A DNA stretch of 64,000 nt from Candidatus Rokuibacteriota bacterium. Its GTDB lineage: Bacteria > Methylomirabilota > Methylomirabilia > Rokubacteriales > CSP1-6. The stretch is from assembly GCA_016193045.1 (NCBI GenBank), contig JACPSW010000033.1, positions 43,020 through 107,019 of the forward strand. The letters run 5' to 3'. The position numbers were made by a program, and so were the translations under genes. The notes under the pieces were generated by a model. The model did no database searches. It saw only the letters and a list, made by a program, of their open reading frames with translations, and was not told the origin of the DNA. Shown in pieces: positions 35,570-45,496 of the stretch (positions are counted from its first letter, which is position 1; each line of letters starts with the position of its first letter).

Positions 35570-37324
35570 CTAGAAGCCCGTCTGAGACCGGGCGGCTTTG
35601 GCCTTGGCTTCCTTGCCGGGACGCTCGAGGATCATGTCCTTGTTCGCCCCGCCCGCCGGGACCATGGGGAACACGTTCTCCTCCCGGTCCACCACCATGT
35701 CCACGACGACCGGGCCCGGGGTCGAGAACGCCTTCTCCAGTGCTGGCACCACCTCGCTCGGCTTGGTCGCGCGGATGCCGACGCACCCGTAGGCCTCCGC
35801 CAGCTTCACGAAGTCGGGGCCGGCCGAGAGGTCGATCGAGCAGTAGCGCTCCTTGTAGATGATCTCCTGCCACTGGCGCACCATGCCGTGGCAGCCGTTG
35901 TTGATGATTACGGTCTTCACCGGCAGCCGGTTCTCGTAGACCGTGGCCAGCTCCTGGCTGTTCATCTGGAAGCTGCCGTCGCCGTCGATGTTGACGACGA
36001 GCTTGTCCGGGTGGGCCGCCTGCACCCCCATCGCCGTGGGCAGGCCGTACCCCATGGTCCCGAGGCCGCCGGACGTGCACCAGGCCCGGGGATGCTTGAA
36101 GCGATAGTACTGCGCCGCCCACATCTGGTGCTGCCCCACGCCGGTCACGATGAGCGCCTCGCCCCGGGTGAGATTCGAGATCTCCTGGATGACGTACTCC
36201 GGCTTGATCACCTCGTCGTCCCAATCGTAGCGGAGCGGGAACTCCGCCTTCCAGCGGGCGATCTGCTCGTGCCACTGCTTGCGCGCCTCGCGCGCCAGCG
36301 ACGGCACGCCCTGCTGGGTCTCCGCCTCGACCTCCTTGATCAGCCGGGCGAGCACCCGCCGGCAGTCGCCGACGATGGGGATGTGCACCTGGATGTTCTT
36401 GGAGATGGACGAGGGATCGATGTCGATGTGGATGATCTCGGCGCTGGGCGCGAACATTTCCACCTTGCCCGTCACCCGGTCGTCGAACCGCGCCCCCACA
36501 GCGATCAGGCAGTCCGAGTGATGGACCGCCATGTTGGCGTAGTAGGTGCCGTGCATGCCGAGCATTTCGAGGGAGAGCGGGTGATCGGACGGGAAGGCCC
36601 CGAGCCCCATCAGCGTGGTGGTCACCGGGGTCTGGGTCGTCTCGGCCAGGCGCCGGACCTCCTCGGAGGCGTCCGAGGAGATGACCCCGCCGCCGACGTA
36701 GAGCACGGGACGCTTGGCCTTCAGGATCGCGCGCGCGGCCTTCTTGATCTGGCCGGGATGCCCGTCGTAGGTGGGGTTGTACGAGCGGAGATGGACCTTG
36801 TCCGGGTACTCGAAGGACCACTCCTTCACCAGGACGTCCTTGGGCAGGTCCACGTGGACCGGTCCGGGGCGGCCGGTGGCGGCCAGATAGAATGCCTCCT
36901 TGATGGTCGGGCCGAGGTCCGTCCCGTCCTTCACGAGGAAGTTGTGCTTGGTGCAGGGTCGCGTGATGCCGACGTTGTCGGCTTCCTGAAACGCGTCGTT
37001 GCCGATCAGGTGGGTCGGCACCTGGCCGGTGAAGGCGACGATCGGCATCGAGTCCATGTAGGCGTCCTGGAGCGCGGTCACCAGGTTGGTGGCCGCCGGG
37101 CCGGACGTGACGAGGGCGACCCCGACCTTCCCGGTCGTGCGGGCATATCCCTCCGCGGCGTGACCGGCCGCCGCCTCCTGGCGGACGAGGATGTGACGCA
37201 GCCCGGCGAAGTCGTAGAGGGCGTCGTAGATCGGGAGCACCGCCCCGCCCGGCAGCCCGAACAGCACGTCCACGCCTTCCCGCTTCAGGCACTCCAGAAA
37301 GATCCGCGCTCCCGTGAGTTTCAC
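35570..37324 (-). CDS. ilvB: Acetolactate synthase large (catalytic) subunit
   Basis: 584 residues. The TPP-activating Glu is in [15 protein letters not shown], and the TPP/Mg motif is [19 protein letters not shown]...NN. FAD-type middle domain features ([11 protein letters not shown]) are present. The GTG at 37324 is eight bases after GGAGG; a TTG six bases earlier is too close to the RBS. The first enzyme of branched-chain amino acid synthesis. Confidence 0.95.
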   Translation of the reverse strand: MKLTGARIFLECLKREGVDVLFGLPGGAVLPIYDALYDFAGLRHILVRQEAAAGHAAEGYARTTGKVGVALVTSGPAATNLVTALQDAYMDSMPIVAFTGQVPTHLIGNDAFQEADNVGITRPCTKHNFLVKDGTDLGPTIKEAFYLAATGRPGPVHVDLPKDVLVKEWSFEYPDKVHLRSYNPTYDGHPGQIKKAARAILKAKRPVLYVGGGVISSDASEEVRRLAETTQTPVTTTLMGLGAFPSDHPLSLEMLGMHGTYYANMAVHHSDCLIAVGARFDDRVTGKVEMFAPSAEIIHIDIDPSSISKNIQVHIPIVGDCRRVLARLIKEVEAETQQGVPSLAREARKQWHEQIARWKAEFPLRYDWDDEVIKPEYVIQEISNLTRGEALIVTGVGQHQMWAAQYYRFKHPRAWCTSGGLGTMGYGLPTAMGVQAAHPDKLVVNIDGDGSFQMNSQELATVYENRLPVKTVIINNGCHGMVRQWQEIIYKERYCSIDLSAGPDFVKLAEAYGCVGIRATKPSEVVPALEKAFSTPGPVVVDMVVDREENVFPMVPAGGANKDMILERPGKEAKAKAARSQTGF

Positions 37325-37339
37325 TGCCAACGCCTCCCC

Positions 37340-38227
37340 CTAAAGCAGACCGGCCGTGGCCAAAAGCTCCCGGATCTCATCGATGGCGTCACCGTCGGGT
37401 GTGGCGAGCGGCGCCCGGCAGGGACCGCCGTAGAAGCCGAGCAGGTCCAGAGCCGCCTTGAGGCCCCCGATGCCGCGGCCGCCGTGGACGCCGCGATCCA
37501 CCGCCAGCATTCGATGCACGAGCTCGCGCGCCTCGCCCCAGCGTCCCTGCCGCGCGAGCGAATAGACCTCGCAGTGCTCCCGGGCGGCAATGACCGCCAG
37601 GGCCAGGATCCCCCCGGAAGAGCCCAGCGTCAGCGACGGCAGCAGGGCCGACGCCGCCCCGACCAGCACGTGGAAGGACTTCGGCGTCAGGTGGATGAGC
37701 TGCGCCGCCTGCGCGATGTTCCCGGACGAATCCTTGATCCCGCACACGTTCGCGTGCTCGGCGATCCGGGCGACGGTCTCCGGCTCCAGGTTGATGCCGG
37801 TGTTCTGCGGAAAGTTGTAGATCATCACCGGAATGGGCGAGGCCTCCGCGACCGCCAGGTAATGCCGGATCTGCGCCCCCGGCTGGGAGAGCCCCTTCTT
37901 GTAGTAGTGGGGAGTGATGACGATGGCCGCGTCGGCACCGATCTCCGCGGCGCGCCGGGTCTGGCGGATCGTGCCCTGCGTGGACTCGGTCCCGGTCCCG
38001 GCGATGAAAAACTTCTCGCGCGGAATGGCCTCCCGCGCCGCCACGAGGACCGCGTCCTTCTCCGCCTCCGTGAGCAGCGGAAACTCCCCCGTGGAGCCGA
38101 GCATGACGTAGCCGGCCAGGGCGGTCTCGTTCCAGCGCGCCAGGTTGGCCTTCAGACGGTCCAGGGCCACGGCCTCGCCCCGAAAGGGCGTCGGGACCGG
38201 GATGAACACTCCTTCCAGCTCAGGCAT
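37340..38227 (-). CDS. DapA-family aldolase (not a typical dihydrodipicolinate synthase)
   Basis: 295 residues, DHDPS/N-acetylneuraminate lyase superfamily. The Schiff-base lysine is K165 in GIKDSSGN, the catalytic Tyr is Y137 in [10 protein letters not shown], and [10 protein letters not shown] binds the keto acid. True DHDPS has Arg three residues after the YNxP motif to bind aspartate semialdehyde; here the sequence is QNTG, as in 4-hydroxy-2-oxoglutarate aldolase-like members. It could release pyruvate or glyoxylate from a hydroxy-keto acid. It overlaps the ppdK frame by 8 bases. Confidence 0.75.
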   Translation of the reverse strand: MPELEGVFIPVPTPFRGEAVALDRLKANLARWNETALAGYVMLGSTGEFPLLTEAEKDAVLVAAREAIPREKFFIAGTGTESTQGTIRQTRRAAEIGADAAIVITPHYYKKGLSQPGAQIRHYLAVAEASPIPVMIYNFPQNTGINLEPETVARIAEHANVCGIKDSSGNIAQAAQLIHLTPKSFHVLVGAASALLPSLTLGSSGGILALAVIAAREHCEVYSLARQGRWGEARELVHRMLAVDRGVHGGRGIGGLKAALDLLGFYGGPCRAPLATPDGDAIDEIRELLATAGLL

Positions 38228-40929
38228 TCGTGACCTCCTCGTGCGCTCGCTGCTCTTTGACCCGCGCCTGAGCCGCCGCCAGACGCGCGACGGGGATCAT
38301 GAAGGGGGAGCAGGAGACATAGGTCATGCCCACGCGGTGACAGAACTCGACGGAGGACGGCTCCCCCCCATGCTCACCGCAGATTCCCACCTTCAGGCCA
38401 GGCCTGATCTTCCGCCCGCGCTCGATGCCGATCTTGATCAGTTCTCCGACGCCCTCTTGATCCAACACCGAAAAGGGATCAGCCGGCAGGAGCCCCCGGT
38501 CGATATAGAACGGGAGGAACTTCCCGATGTCGTCGCGGCTATACCCGAACGTCATCTGGGTGAGGTCGTTGGTCCCGAAGGAGAAGAACTCGGCGTCCGC
38601 CGCGATCCGATCCGCGACCAGCGCCGCCCGCGGCACCTCGATCATCGTGCCGATCAGGTACTTCACGCCGGCGCCCGCGTCGGCCAGCACCATGTCGGCG
38701 ATGGATCGGGTCATCTCGCGGGTGAGCTTCATCTCCCCTACCGTCCCCGTGAGCGGGATCATGATCTCCGGCTCGACCTTGACCCCTTCCCGCGTGACCG
38801 CGCAGGCCGCCTCCAGGATGGCGCGCACCTGCATCTCGTAGATCTCGGGGAAGGTGATCCCCAGGCGGCAGCCGCGGTGCCCGAGCATGGGGTTCGCCTC
38901 CTGGAGCGAGCGCACCTTGGCCATGATCTCCTCGAGCTGGCGGGCGCGCGCCTGGTTGATCCCCAGCGCGTCGAGGCGCGTGTGCTCCTCCAGGAGCTCC
39001 GTGTACTTCGGGAGGAACTCGTGCAGGGGGGGATCGAGCAGCCGGATGGTCACGGGCAGCCCGTCCATCGCCCGGAAGATTCCGATGAAGTCCTCGCGCT
39101 GGAGCGGCAGCAGCTTCTCGAGCGCCACCTGCCGGGCCTTCGTATCGGCCGCCATAATCATCTCGCGGACGATCGGGATGCGCTCCGCCTGGAAGAACAT
39201 GTGCTCCGTGCGGCATGTGCTCCGTGCGGACGAGGCCGATCCCCTCGCCGCCCTTCTCCCGGGCCTTCCGCGCGTCTTCGGGGGTATCGGCGTTGGCGCG
39301 CACGCCCAGGGTGCGGGTCTCGTCCGCCCACTTGAGGAGCACCCGCAGCTCTTCGGGCATCGGCGGGTGGATCCGCGTGATGCTCTCCCGCAGGATCTCC
39401 CCGGTATGACCGTCGACGGCGATGATGTCGCCCTCTCGGACCAGCGTCCGACCGGCCTGGAACGCGTGGCGCTCCTCGTCCACGAAGACGTCGCCCGCGC
39501 CAACGACGCAGCACTTGCCCATGCCCCGCGCCACCACGGCCGCGTGCGAGGTGAGACCACCCCGGGACGTCAGAATCCCCTCGGCGGCCCACATGCCGCC
39601 CACATCCTCGGGCGAGGTCTCCGGGCGAACCAGCAGGACCTTCTGCCCGCTCTTGGCCCACTCCACGGCCCGATCGGCGCTGAACACGACCCGGCCGACC
39701 GCGGCGCCCGGCCCCGCCGGCAGCCCCTTGGCCATCAGGCGGCCCTTCTGGATGGCCAGGGCCTTTTCGGTCGGCTCGAAGATGGGATGCAGGAGCTCGT
39801 TCAGGCGATGAGGCTCGACGCGGAGCAGCGCGGTCTCCTTGTCGATGAGCCCTTCCCGAACCATCTCGACGGCCACCCTGACCGCGGCTTTCGCCGTCCG
39901 TTTGCCGGAGCGCGTTTGCAGGAGGAAGAGGGTCCCATCCTGGATCGTGAACTCGATATCCTGCATGTCGCGGTAGTGGCGCTCCAGGCGATCCTTGATC
40001 GCGACCAGCTCCTCGTACACCTTCGGCGCCCGCGCCTGGAGCGCCGTGATGGGCTCGGGGGTGCGGACCCCGGCGACGACATCCTCCCCCTGGGCATTGA
40101 CCAGGAATTCGCCGAAGAAGCGCCGCTCGCCCGTGGCCGGATCCCGCGTGAAGGCCACGCCGGTCCCCGAGCTCTCACCCAGGTTGCCGAACACCATGGT
40201 CATCACGCTGACCGCGGTCCCCCAGTCGTGGGGGATCCCGTGGATCTTGCGGTAGGTGACCGCCCGCTGGTTGTGCCAGGAGTTGAAGACCGCGTCGATC
40301 GCCAGGCGAAGCTGTACCTCGGGATCCTGGGGGAACGCCTCCCCCGTCTTCTCCCTGACCAACGTCTTGTACCGGTCCACCAGGTCGATGAGCGCCTCGG
40401 CGGGCACCTCGGGATCGCTCTTCACGCCGATGCGCGCCTTGGTCTCCTCGAGGAGCCGCTCGAAGGCCACGCGCTCGAGACCGAGCACCACGTCGCCAAA
40501 CATCGTGACGAAGCGCCGGTAGCAGTCCCACGCGAAGCGGTCGTTCTTGGTCCGCCGGGCCAGGCCGACCACGGTCGTGTCGTTGAGGCCGAGATTCAAG
40601 ACCGTGTCCATCATGCCCGGCATGGACACCCGGGCTCCCGAGCGCACCGACACCAGGAGCGGGCTCGCCGGGTCCCCGAAGCGGAGCTCGATGGCAGACT
40701 CCAACCGTCGCAGGTTCGTGACCACCTCGTCCCACATGCCGTCCGGATGCCGTTTCTCCCGACTGAAGTACTCAACGCACGCCTCGGTCGTGATCGTGAA
40801 GCCGGGGGGCACGGGGACGCCGAGATTCGTCATCTCGGCCAGATCGCACCCTTTTCCCCCCAGGAGGTCCCGCATTCGCGAGGACCCTTCCGCCTTCCCG
40901 CCGCCGAAGAAGTACACGTACTTGGCCAT
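38220..40929 (-). pseudogene. ppdK: Pyruvate, phosphate dikinase, frameshifted by a 16-bp duplication
   Basis: The reading frame from 40929 encodes the nucleotide-binding domain (starting MAKYVYFFGGG) and the phosphohistidine domain (H462 in [15 protein letters not shown]), then loses homology after [10 protein letters not shown], near residue 572. The PEP/pyruvate barrel continues in another frame ([13 protein letters not shown] to the C-terminus, with the catalytic Cys in [10 protein letters not shown]). A direct tandem repeat of 16 bases at 39198-39229 causes the shift; removing one copy gives an intact 897-residue PPDK. Without the second part the enzyme cannot work. It is either a recent mutation or an assembly error. 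RBS GGGGGAG and a strong promoter are intact. Confidence 0.88.
39198..39229. repeat. ppdK: 16-bp perfect tandem duplication in ppdK
   Basis: CATGTGCTCCGTGCGG occurs twice back to back (39198-39213 and 39214-39229). Sixteen is not a multiple of three, so the second copy shifts the frame within the conserved RTEHM segment. Confidence 0.95.
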
Positions 40930-40969
40930 CGGTCGCGATCTCCCCCTGGTGGGCCGGAAAATCCTTATA

Positions 40970-40999
40970 AACCTAGCAAAATCCCCTCTTCCGTGTCAA
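40970..40999 (-). promoter_or_regulatory. Promoter for ppdK
   Basis: On the minus strand TTGACA (40999-40994), 18 bases, TAGGTT (40975-40970). It begins immediately after the terminator at 41011-41045, so ppdK has its own transcript. Confidence 0.65.
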
Positions 41000-41010
41000 G
41001 GAGCTCGCGC

Positions 41011-41045
41011 CAAAAGCCAAAGGGCCACGGGGTGTCCCGTGGCCC
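41011..41045 (-). terminator. Intrinsic terminator of the candidate small RNA
   Basis: GGGCCACGGG / CCCGTGGCCC (41045-41036 and 41031-41022), a 10-bp perfect stem with a 4-base loop, followed on the minus strand by TTTGGCTTTTGG. Confidence 0.75.
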
Positions 41046-41186
41046 TCATTCGCCTCCCCAGCCACGGGCTCTCCCGCCCGTGGCATCCGGCGTTCGCGCT
41101 ACGCGGCGGATGCTCCGGGCAGGCCCGGAAGGACCAGAATCAGGTTCAGTCGAAGCATCCGCTGCGAGCGCTCAGGCCTCATGGTG
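41011..41186 (-). ncRNA. Candidate stand-alone structured small RNA (~175 nt)
   Basis: Between uspA and ppdK a complete minus-strand transcription unit can be read: promoter at 41222-41193, then about 175 bases, then an intrinsic terminator. The body has an 8-bp closing stem GCGGATGC/GCATCCGC enclosing a loop and a TCCGGG-CCTG-CCCGGA hairpin, then a 9-bp hairpin GCCACGGGC/GCCCGTGGC, then the terminator stem. GGATGC-like segments occur more than once, allowing alternative pairing. A 27-codon open frame starting at 41182 (MRPERSQRMLRLNLILVLPG...) would be leaderless with no RBS, so a short hydrophobic peptide is an alternative reading. It matches no RNA family I know. Confidence 0.5.
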
Positions 41187-41192
41187 ACCACT

Positions 41193-41222
41193 ACCCTAAC
41201 CCATCGGCCAGGACACTGTCAA
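41193..41222 (-). promoter_or_regulatory. Promoter of the candidate small RNA
   Basis: On the minus strand TTGACA (41222-41217) followed by TTAGGG after 17 bases or TAGGGT after 18 bases (41199-41193). Confidence 0.55.
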
Positions 41223-41316
41223 GCCGCTCAGGGGCGGTTGATTCTCCCCTTCGTCGGGGCTGCCGAGGCGGTGGTGATCCACGCCCTCGGCGTCGCTAGC
41301 AAGAGGTGGGGCGAGT

Positions 41317-41331
41317 GGGGGCGAAGCGCCC
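41317..41331 (-). other. GC hairpin directly after the uspA stop
   Basis: GGGGCG/CGCCCC with a 3-base loop ends 2 bases from the uspA stop codon. Bases 41223-41316 hold further short GC hairpins (for example GCCGAGG/CCTCGGC) but no gene. There is no T-run, so it is probably a 3'-end stabiliser or weak terminator of the long operon. Confidence 0.4.
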
Positions 41332-41333
41332 CG

Positions 41334-41786
41334 TCACCTGCGACGGCCCCTGCGGCTGGGGACGGTGAGGACGGGACAAGGGGCGAGCTGGATCACCCGT
41401 TCGGCGACGCTGCCCAGGAAGAAGCGGCTGAAGCCGCTCCGGCCGTGAGTCCCGATCACGATGAGACCGGCGCGCTCCCGGGCGGCGGACCGCAGGATCT
41501 CGGCGAATGGCTGCCCCTCGAGCACGACGGCCCGCGCGCGCACGCCGGCACGGCCGGCCCGGGCCTGCAGCGAGCGCATTGCCAGGCCGGCCTCCCGGCG
41601 GGCAATCTCCTCATACGTTTTCAGGTCCATGTACCCCTTGCCGAGATGCGGGCCCCGCGGGGGGACCACGTGCACCAGGAGCAAGACGGCGCCGGCGTCC
41701 CGGGCAAGCGCCAGGGCCCGGGCGAACGCGGGTGCGGATGCCGGCGAGAAGTCCGTCGGGTGAAGGATCCTGCGAATCGCCGCCAT
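41334..41786 (-). CDS. Universal stress protein (UspA family)
   Basis: 150 residues. It is of the ATP-binding type: IRRILHPTDFSPAS at the N-terminus and the GTHGRSGFSRFFLGSVAERV nucleotide loop near the C-terminus. The ATG at 41786 follows GGGGGTGACC. It is the last gene of the putative oxalate operon, 37 bases after the GntR gene. UspA proteins often modulate stress survival; no more can be said. Confidence 0.85.
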   Translation of the reverse strand: MAAIRRILHPTDFSPASAPAFARALALARDAGAVLLLVHVVPPRGPHLGKGYMDLKTYEEIARREAGLAMRSLQARAGRAGVRARAVVLEGQPFAEILRSAARERAGLIVIGTHGRSGFSRFFLGSVAERVIQLAPCPVLTVPSRRGRRR

Positions 41787-41823
41787 GGTCACCCCCGTTG
41801 GACGCGCCCTCTCCTCCAGCCGC

Positions 41824-42615
41824 TCAGCGCGACCCCCCGCGCCTCCTGGCGGCGGAAGCCGGGCGCGCCGGCGGGGCGTCGCCGCCCATCACCAGGGCTG
41901 CCACGGCGTTCACGTGATCCCGCATTGCCCGGGAGGCGCCCGCCTCGTCCCTGCGGCGGATCGCGGCGAGAATCCGCTGGTGATCCTGGTGAGACCGGGT
42001 CGGCCGTCCCGGCGTCTGCAGCGACTCCTCGCGGCTCTGGGTCAGGAGGTCCAGGAGCGCGCTGATGATCCGCGTGATCGCCCGGTTGCGCACCGACACG
42101 GCGATCGAAGCGTGAAAGGCCGCATCCTGGGCCAGCCCCGTGAGTCCCGCGGCCACCTCCTTGGCCTGATCCTCCAGGATCCGCTCCATCTCGTGCACAT
42201 CGTCCTGGGTGGCGCGGCGGGCCGCCAGCCCCGCGATGGCGGGCTCCAGCAGCCGGCGAGCTTCGAAGAGCTCTCCGACGGCCTCGCGCCCGGAGAGGAT
42301 GACCTGGGCCAGCGGCTCGACGAGGGACTCGACCGACATCTCGCGGACGAAGGTGCCCTCCCCCGGACGGATCGCAATGAGCCCCATGCTCTCCAGCGTC
42401 CGGAGTGCCTCGCGGACGGACGTTCGGCTCACCTTGAACCGGGCCGCGAGGTCGCGCTCGGGAGGGAGTCGGTCTCCGGACCTGAGTCGGCCCTCCGTGA
42501 TCAACCCCCGGACCTGGCGCACGATCTCCTCGTAAATCCGCGTGCTCCGGATGGGCTCCACGTCCGGCCACGCGGGCCCTTGCCCCTGTCGGCCGCGGAG
42601 CTTGTCGTCAGGCAT
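41824..42615 (-). CDS. GntR-family transcriptional regulator, FadR/FCD subfamily
   Basis: 263 residues. The N-terminal winged helix has LPPERDLAARFKVSRTSVREALRTLESMGLI. The C-terminal FCD domain has metal/ligand-binding residues in DAAFHASIA, SHQDHQRI and AMRDHVNAV. Such regulators usually sense a small carboxylic acid. It overlaps the upstream permease gene by 8 bases, so it is translationally coupled and self-regulated. A FadR-type palindrome TGGTCTGACCA lies on the operon promoter at 50.8 kb. Confidence 0.88.
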   Translation of the reverse strand: MPDDKLRGRQGQGPAWPDVEPIRSTRIYEEIVRQVRGLITEGRLRSGDRLPPERDLAARFKVSRTSVREALRTLESMGLIAIRPGEGTFVREMSVESLVEPLAQVILSGREAVGELFEARRLLEPAIAGLAARRATQDDVHEMERILEDQAKEVAAGLTGLAQDAAFHASIAVSVRNRAITRIISALLDLLTQSREESLQTPGRPTRSHQDHQRILAAIRRRDEAGASRAMRDHVNAVAALVMGGDAPPARPASAARRRGGSR

Positions 42616-43951
42616 ACGGCAGCACCCAGACCAGCATTCCCAGCAGGTAGCAGACCAGGCAGGAGACGAGCACGAAGGGGATGCTCCAGCGCAGGAACTC
42701 CCCCACGGGGATCTTGCGCTTCTCCTCCCGCTCGCAGATGTTCAGCGCCACGTAGAGGGCCGGCGCCCCCGCCACGGTCAGGTTGCTCCCGAGCGTTCCC
42801 GCCCAGAGCAGCATCCACCAGAGCGGCCAGGGCTCGACCCCCTGCTGGCTCAGGTCGCGGATCGTGTAGAGGAACGTGAGAATGTAGGCGTCGTGCTCCA
42901 CGATGCCCACGATCGGCACCGTCACCCAGTAGAGGAGCGAGGCGCCCAGGACCAGGTTCTGCGCGAAGAGGGGCGCCAGGGACTCCGCCAGAGCCTTCAG
43001 GATCCCCGTGTTCTCGAGCCCCCCCACCAGCGCGAAGAGCGCAATGTAGAAGAACACGGCGCGCCAATCCAGCTCCTGCAGGATGACCTCGAACTCCGGC
43101 TTACGGAGCCGCCGCCCAAAGGCCTCCAGGATGAGAACCAGGGCCAGGGCGCCGCTCAGAGCGATGAACCCGAGCTTCACGTTCAGCACTTCCCGGAACG
43201 CCATGGCGACGATCGTCAGCAGAAATATACCCAGTACGATCAGGGCGAAGGGGAGGTCCGGGATCTTCGCGTCCACGCCCAAGTCGCCGCGGGGGTTGCC
43301 CGTAACCGCCGGCCCCGCCGGCGCCCCCGCCGGGCGGCGTGCCGTGCGGAACCCGTAGACGTACATGGCCGCCAACGTCAGGGCGAACGTGACCAGGAGG
43401 ATCGGAAATGACGAGGGACGACCCTGGTACCAGAGGAAGTCCAGGAACTCCGCCCCCGACACGCTGTGGAGCATCTGCGGGGGCAGATCGCCGAGGAGCA
43501 TGGCCGTCCCCATGAAGTTGGCGCTGAAGCCGATCATGAGGATCACCGGCGTGAGGGGGAGCCCCAGGTGGCGGATCAGGGGGAGGGCGACCGGCGCGAA
43601 CATCAAGATGACGACGACGTTGTCCACCACCATCGAGACGAGCCCGGACAGCGCGGACAGGATCATCACCAGGAGCCCGCCGTGGCCCCGCGACACCTTG
43701 AGCGCCCGGACGGCGAGCCACTCGGGCACCCCCGACTTGCCGAAGTAGCCGGCGATGGTCCAGATGCTGATCAGGATCGCCATCACGTTCCAGTCCACGA
43801 AGAGGAACGCCTCGACCTCGCCCATGACCCCCGCCCACACCATGATCCCCACGCCCAGGAGGGCGGTGACGGTCCGGTCGATGAGCCCGAGGATGACGAG
43901 GAGGATCGTCGCCGAGAAGATCGTGAGGGCCGCTGAAGCGGTGAAGTCCAT
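42608..43951 (-). CDS. Ion-transporter-superfamily permease (ArsB/NhaD/CitM-like)
   Basis: 447 residues, about eleven to twelve membrane helices in two repeats. Characteristic unwound-helix motifs are VVDNVVVILMFAPVALPL and AGTLGSNLTVAGAPALYVAL. The family includes arsenite, sodium/proton and di- or tricarboxylate carriers. Position between tctA and a FadR-type regulator favours a carboxylate, perhaps as an exchanger. It starts 5 bases after tctA. Confidence 0.75.
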   Translation of the reverse strand: MDFTASAALTIFSATILLVILGLIDRTVTALLGVGIMVWAGVMGEVEAFLFVDWNVMAILISIWTIAGYFGKSGVPEWLAVRALKVSRGHGGLLVMILSALSGLVSMVVDNVVVILMFAPVALPLIRHLGLPLTPVILMIGFSANFMGTAMLLGDLPPQMLHSVSGAEFLDFLWYQGRPSSFPILLVTFALTLAAMYVYGFRTARRPAGAPAGPAVTGNPRGDLGVDAKIPDLPFALIVLGIFLLTIVAMAFREVLNVKLGFIALSGALALVLILEAFGRRLRKPEFEVILQELDWRAVFFYIALFALVGGLENTGILKALAESLAPLFAQNLVLGASLLYWVTVPIVGIVEHDAYILTFLYTIRDLSQQGVEPWPLWWMLLWAGTLGSNLTVAGAPALYVALNICEREEKRKIPVGEFLRWSIPFVLVSCLVCYLLGMLVWVLPYA

Positions 43952-43956
43952 GGCCC

Positions 43957-45480
43957 TCACCGCCCGGAGAGCGGGGCGGCTCTGGACCCCCCCACGGCCT
44001 GGGGGAGGAGCGGTCTGAGCATCGGGAGCAGGAAGATGAACAGGGCCACGCCGATCAAAGCGGCGGCGATCGGCCGGGTCAAGAAAATCGTGAAGGAGCC
44101 GTCCGACATGATCAGGCTCTGGCGGAGGGCCTCTTCGGTCATGTCGCCGAGAACCAGGGCGACCACGAGCGGGGCCACGGGATAGGCGAGCTTCTTGAAC
44201 ACGTAGCCGACCACCCCGAAGATCAGCAGCAGCCAGATGTCCAGCATCATGTTCTTCACCGCGTACGCCCCGATGGCCGAGAAGAGCACGATGAGGGGGC
44301 CCAGGATCGCGTAGGGGATCCGGAGGATGGCGGTGAAGAACGGGACCAGCAGGAGGCACATGAGCAGCGCGATCATGTTGCCGATATACATGCTGGCAAT
44401 CAGCCCCCAGACGAAGTCGGGCTGCTCGACGAAGAGCCGCGGCCCGGGCTGGAGCCCCCAAACGAAGAGTCCCGCCAGCATCACGGCGGCCGTCGGGGAC
44501 CCGGGGATCCCCAGGGTGACCAGCGGGAGGAGGGCGCCGATCCCCGCCGCGTGAGCCGCGGTCTCGGTGGCCATGACCCCCTCCGGCACGCCGGTCCCGA
44601 ACTTATGGGGGTGCCGGGAGGACTGCTTGGCGAGCCCGTAGCTCATGAACGAGGCCGGGGTGGCCCCGGTCCCCGGCATCACCCCGACCCAGAACCCGAG
44701 GAGAGTTCCCATGACGAACGTCCGCAGGTGTTCGGCCAACGATCGGACGACCCGCCAGACCTCCCGGAGCCTGATCGTTGCCTGGACCCCCCTGAACTGG
44801 AGGGACTCCTCCGCCGACACCATGATCTCCCCCAGGCCGAAGAGCCCGATGCAGACCGTCACGAAGCTGAACCCTGCCAGGAGGTCGATGGTGCCGAAGG
44901 TGAGCCGCGGCTCCCCGGTGACGATGTCGAGCCCCACGGTGCCGAGCAGGAATCCGGCGAACATCGACACCAGCGTCTTTTCGAGCGGGCCCCCGCCCAG
45001 CCCGGCGAAGGTGCTGAAGGCGAGGAGGAGGACAGCGAGGTACTCCGGGGGGCCGAACTTCAAGGCGAGCTCCGCCAGCGGCGGGGCGAAGAACGTGAAG
45101 AGCAGGATGCCGAACAGGGAAGCGAAGAAGCCGGGAACGAAGGCCGACGCGAGGGCCTCGCCGGCCCGCCCCTGCTTCGCCATGGGGTAGCCGTCGAAGC
45201 AGGTGGCGACCGACCACGGCTCTCCCGGGATGTTGAAGAGGATCGAGGTGATCGCGCCGCCGAACAGGGCGCCCCAGTAGATGCTGGCCAGGAGGATGAT
45301 GCCGGAGGTGGCCGGCATCACCATCGTCATCGGCAGCAGGATCGCCACCCCGCTGGTCCCCCCGAGCCCGGGGAGGACGCCGATGATGATTCCCAGGAAC
45401 ACGCCGCTGGCGGCCACCATGAGGTTATAGGGAGTGAGCGCGATCGTGAATCCGAAGAGGAGGTTTCCCAGTGCTTCCAT
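43957..45480 (-). CDS. tctA: Tripartite tricarboxylate transporter TctA-family subunit
   Basis: 507 residues with roughly eleven to twelve helices. TctA signatures are GVLPGLGGTSGVAILLP and its repeat GVMPGTGATPASFMSYG; YWGALFGGAITSILFNIPGEP is also typical. It is the large permease of the TctABC secondary, periplasmic-binding-protein-dependent transporter. It is 16 bases after tctB. Confidence 0.93.
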   Translation of the reverse strand: MEALGNLLFGFTIALTPYNLMVAASGVFLGIIIGVLPGLGGTSGVAILLPMTMVMPATSGIILLASIYWGALFGGAITSILFNIPGEPWSVATCFDGYPMAKQGRAGEALASAFVPGFFASLFGILLFTFFAPPLAELALKFGPPEYLAVLLLAFSTFAGLGGGPLEKTLVSMFAGFLLGTVGLDIVTGEPRLTFGTIDLLAGFSFVTVCIGLFGLGEIMVSAEESLQFRGVQATIRLREVWRVVRSLAEHLRTFVMGTLLGFWVGVMPGTGATPASFMSYGLAKQSSRHPHKFGTGVPEGVMATETAAHAAGIGALLPLVTLGIPGSPTAAVMLAGLFVWGLQPGPRLFVEQPDFVWGLIASMYIGNMIALLMCLLLVPFFTAILRIPYAILGPLIVLFSAIGAYAVKNMMLDIWLLLIFGVVGYVFKKLAYPVAPLVVALVLGDMTEEALRQSLIMSDGSFTIFLTRPIAAALIGVALFIFLLPMLRPLLPQAVGGSRAAPLSGR

Positions 45481-45496
45481 CGCGCGCCGTCCCGAT

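Noticed and set aside
35205-35573. Plus-strand frame with a repeated LKADF/LKTDF-type peptide
   Set aside because: The peptide repeats only reflect the AT-rich DNA tandem repeat; the rest is antisense to ilvN.
37340-38227. Calling the gene dapA
   Set aside because: The substrate Arg of DHDPS is absent and the QNTG motif points to other aldolases, so only the family is given.
41120-41137. Plus-strand CAGGCCCGGAAGGACCAG resembles the apical loop of SRP/4.5S RNA
   Set aside because: The conserved internal loops (GUCAG on one side, AGCAG on the other) and the long flanking stem are missing, and the promoter and terminator are on the opposite strand.
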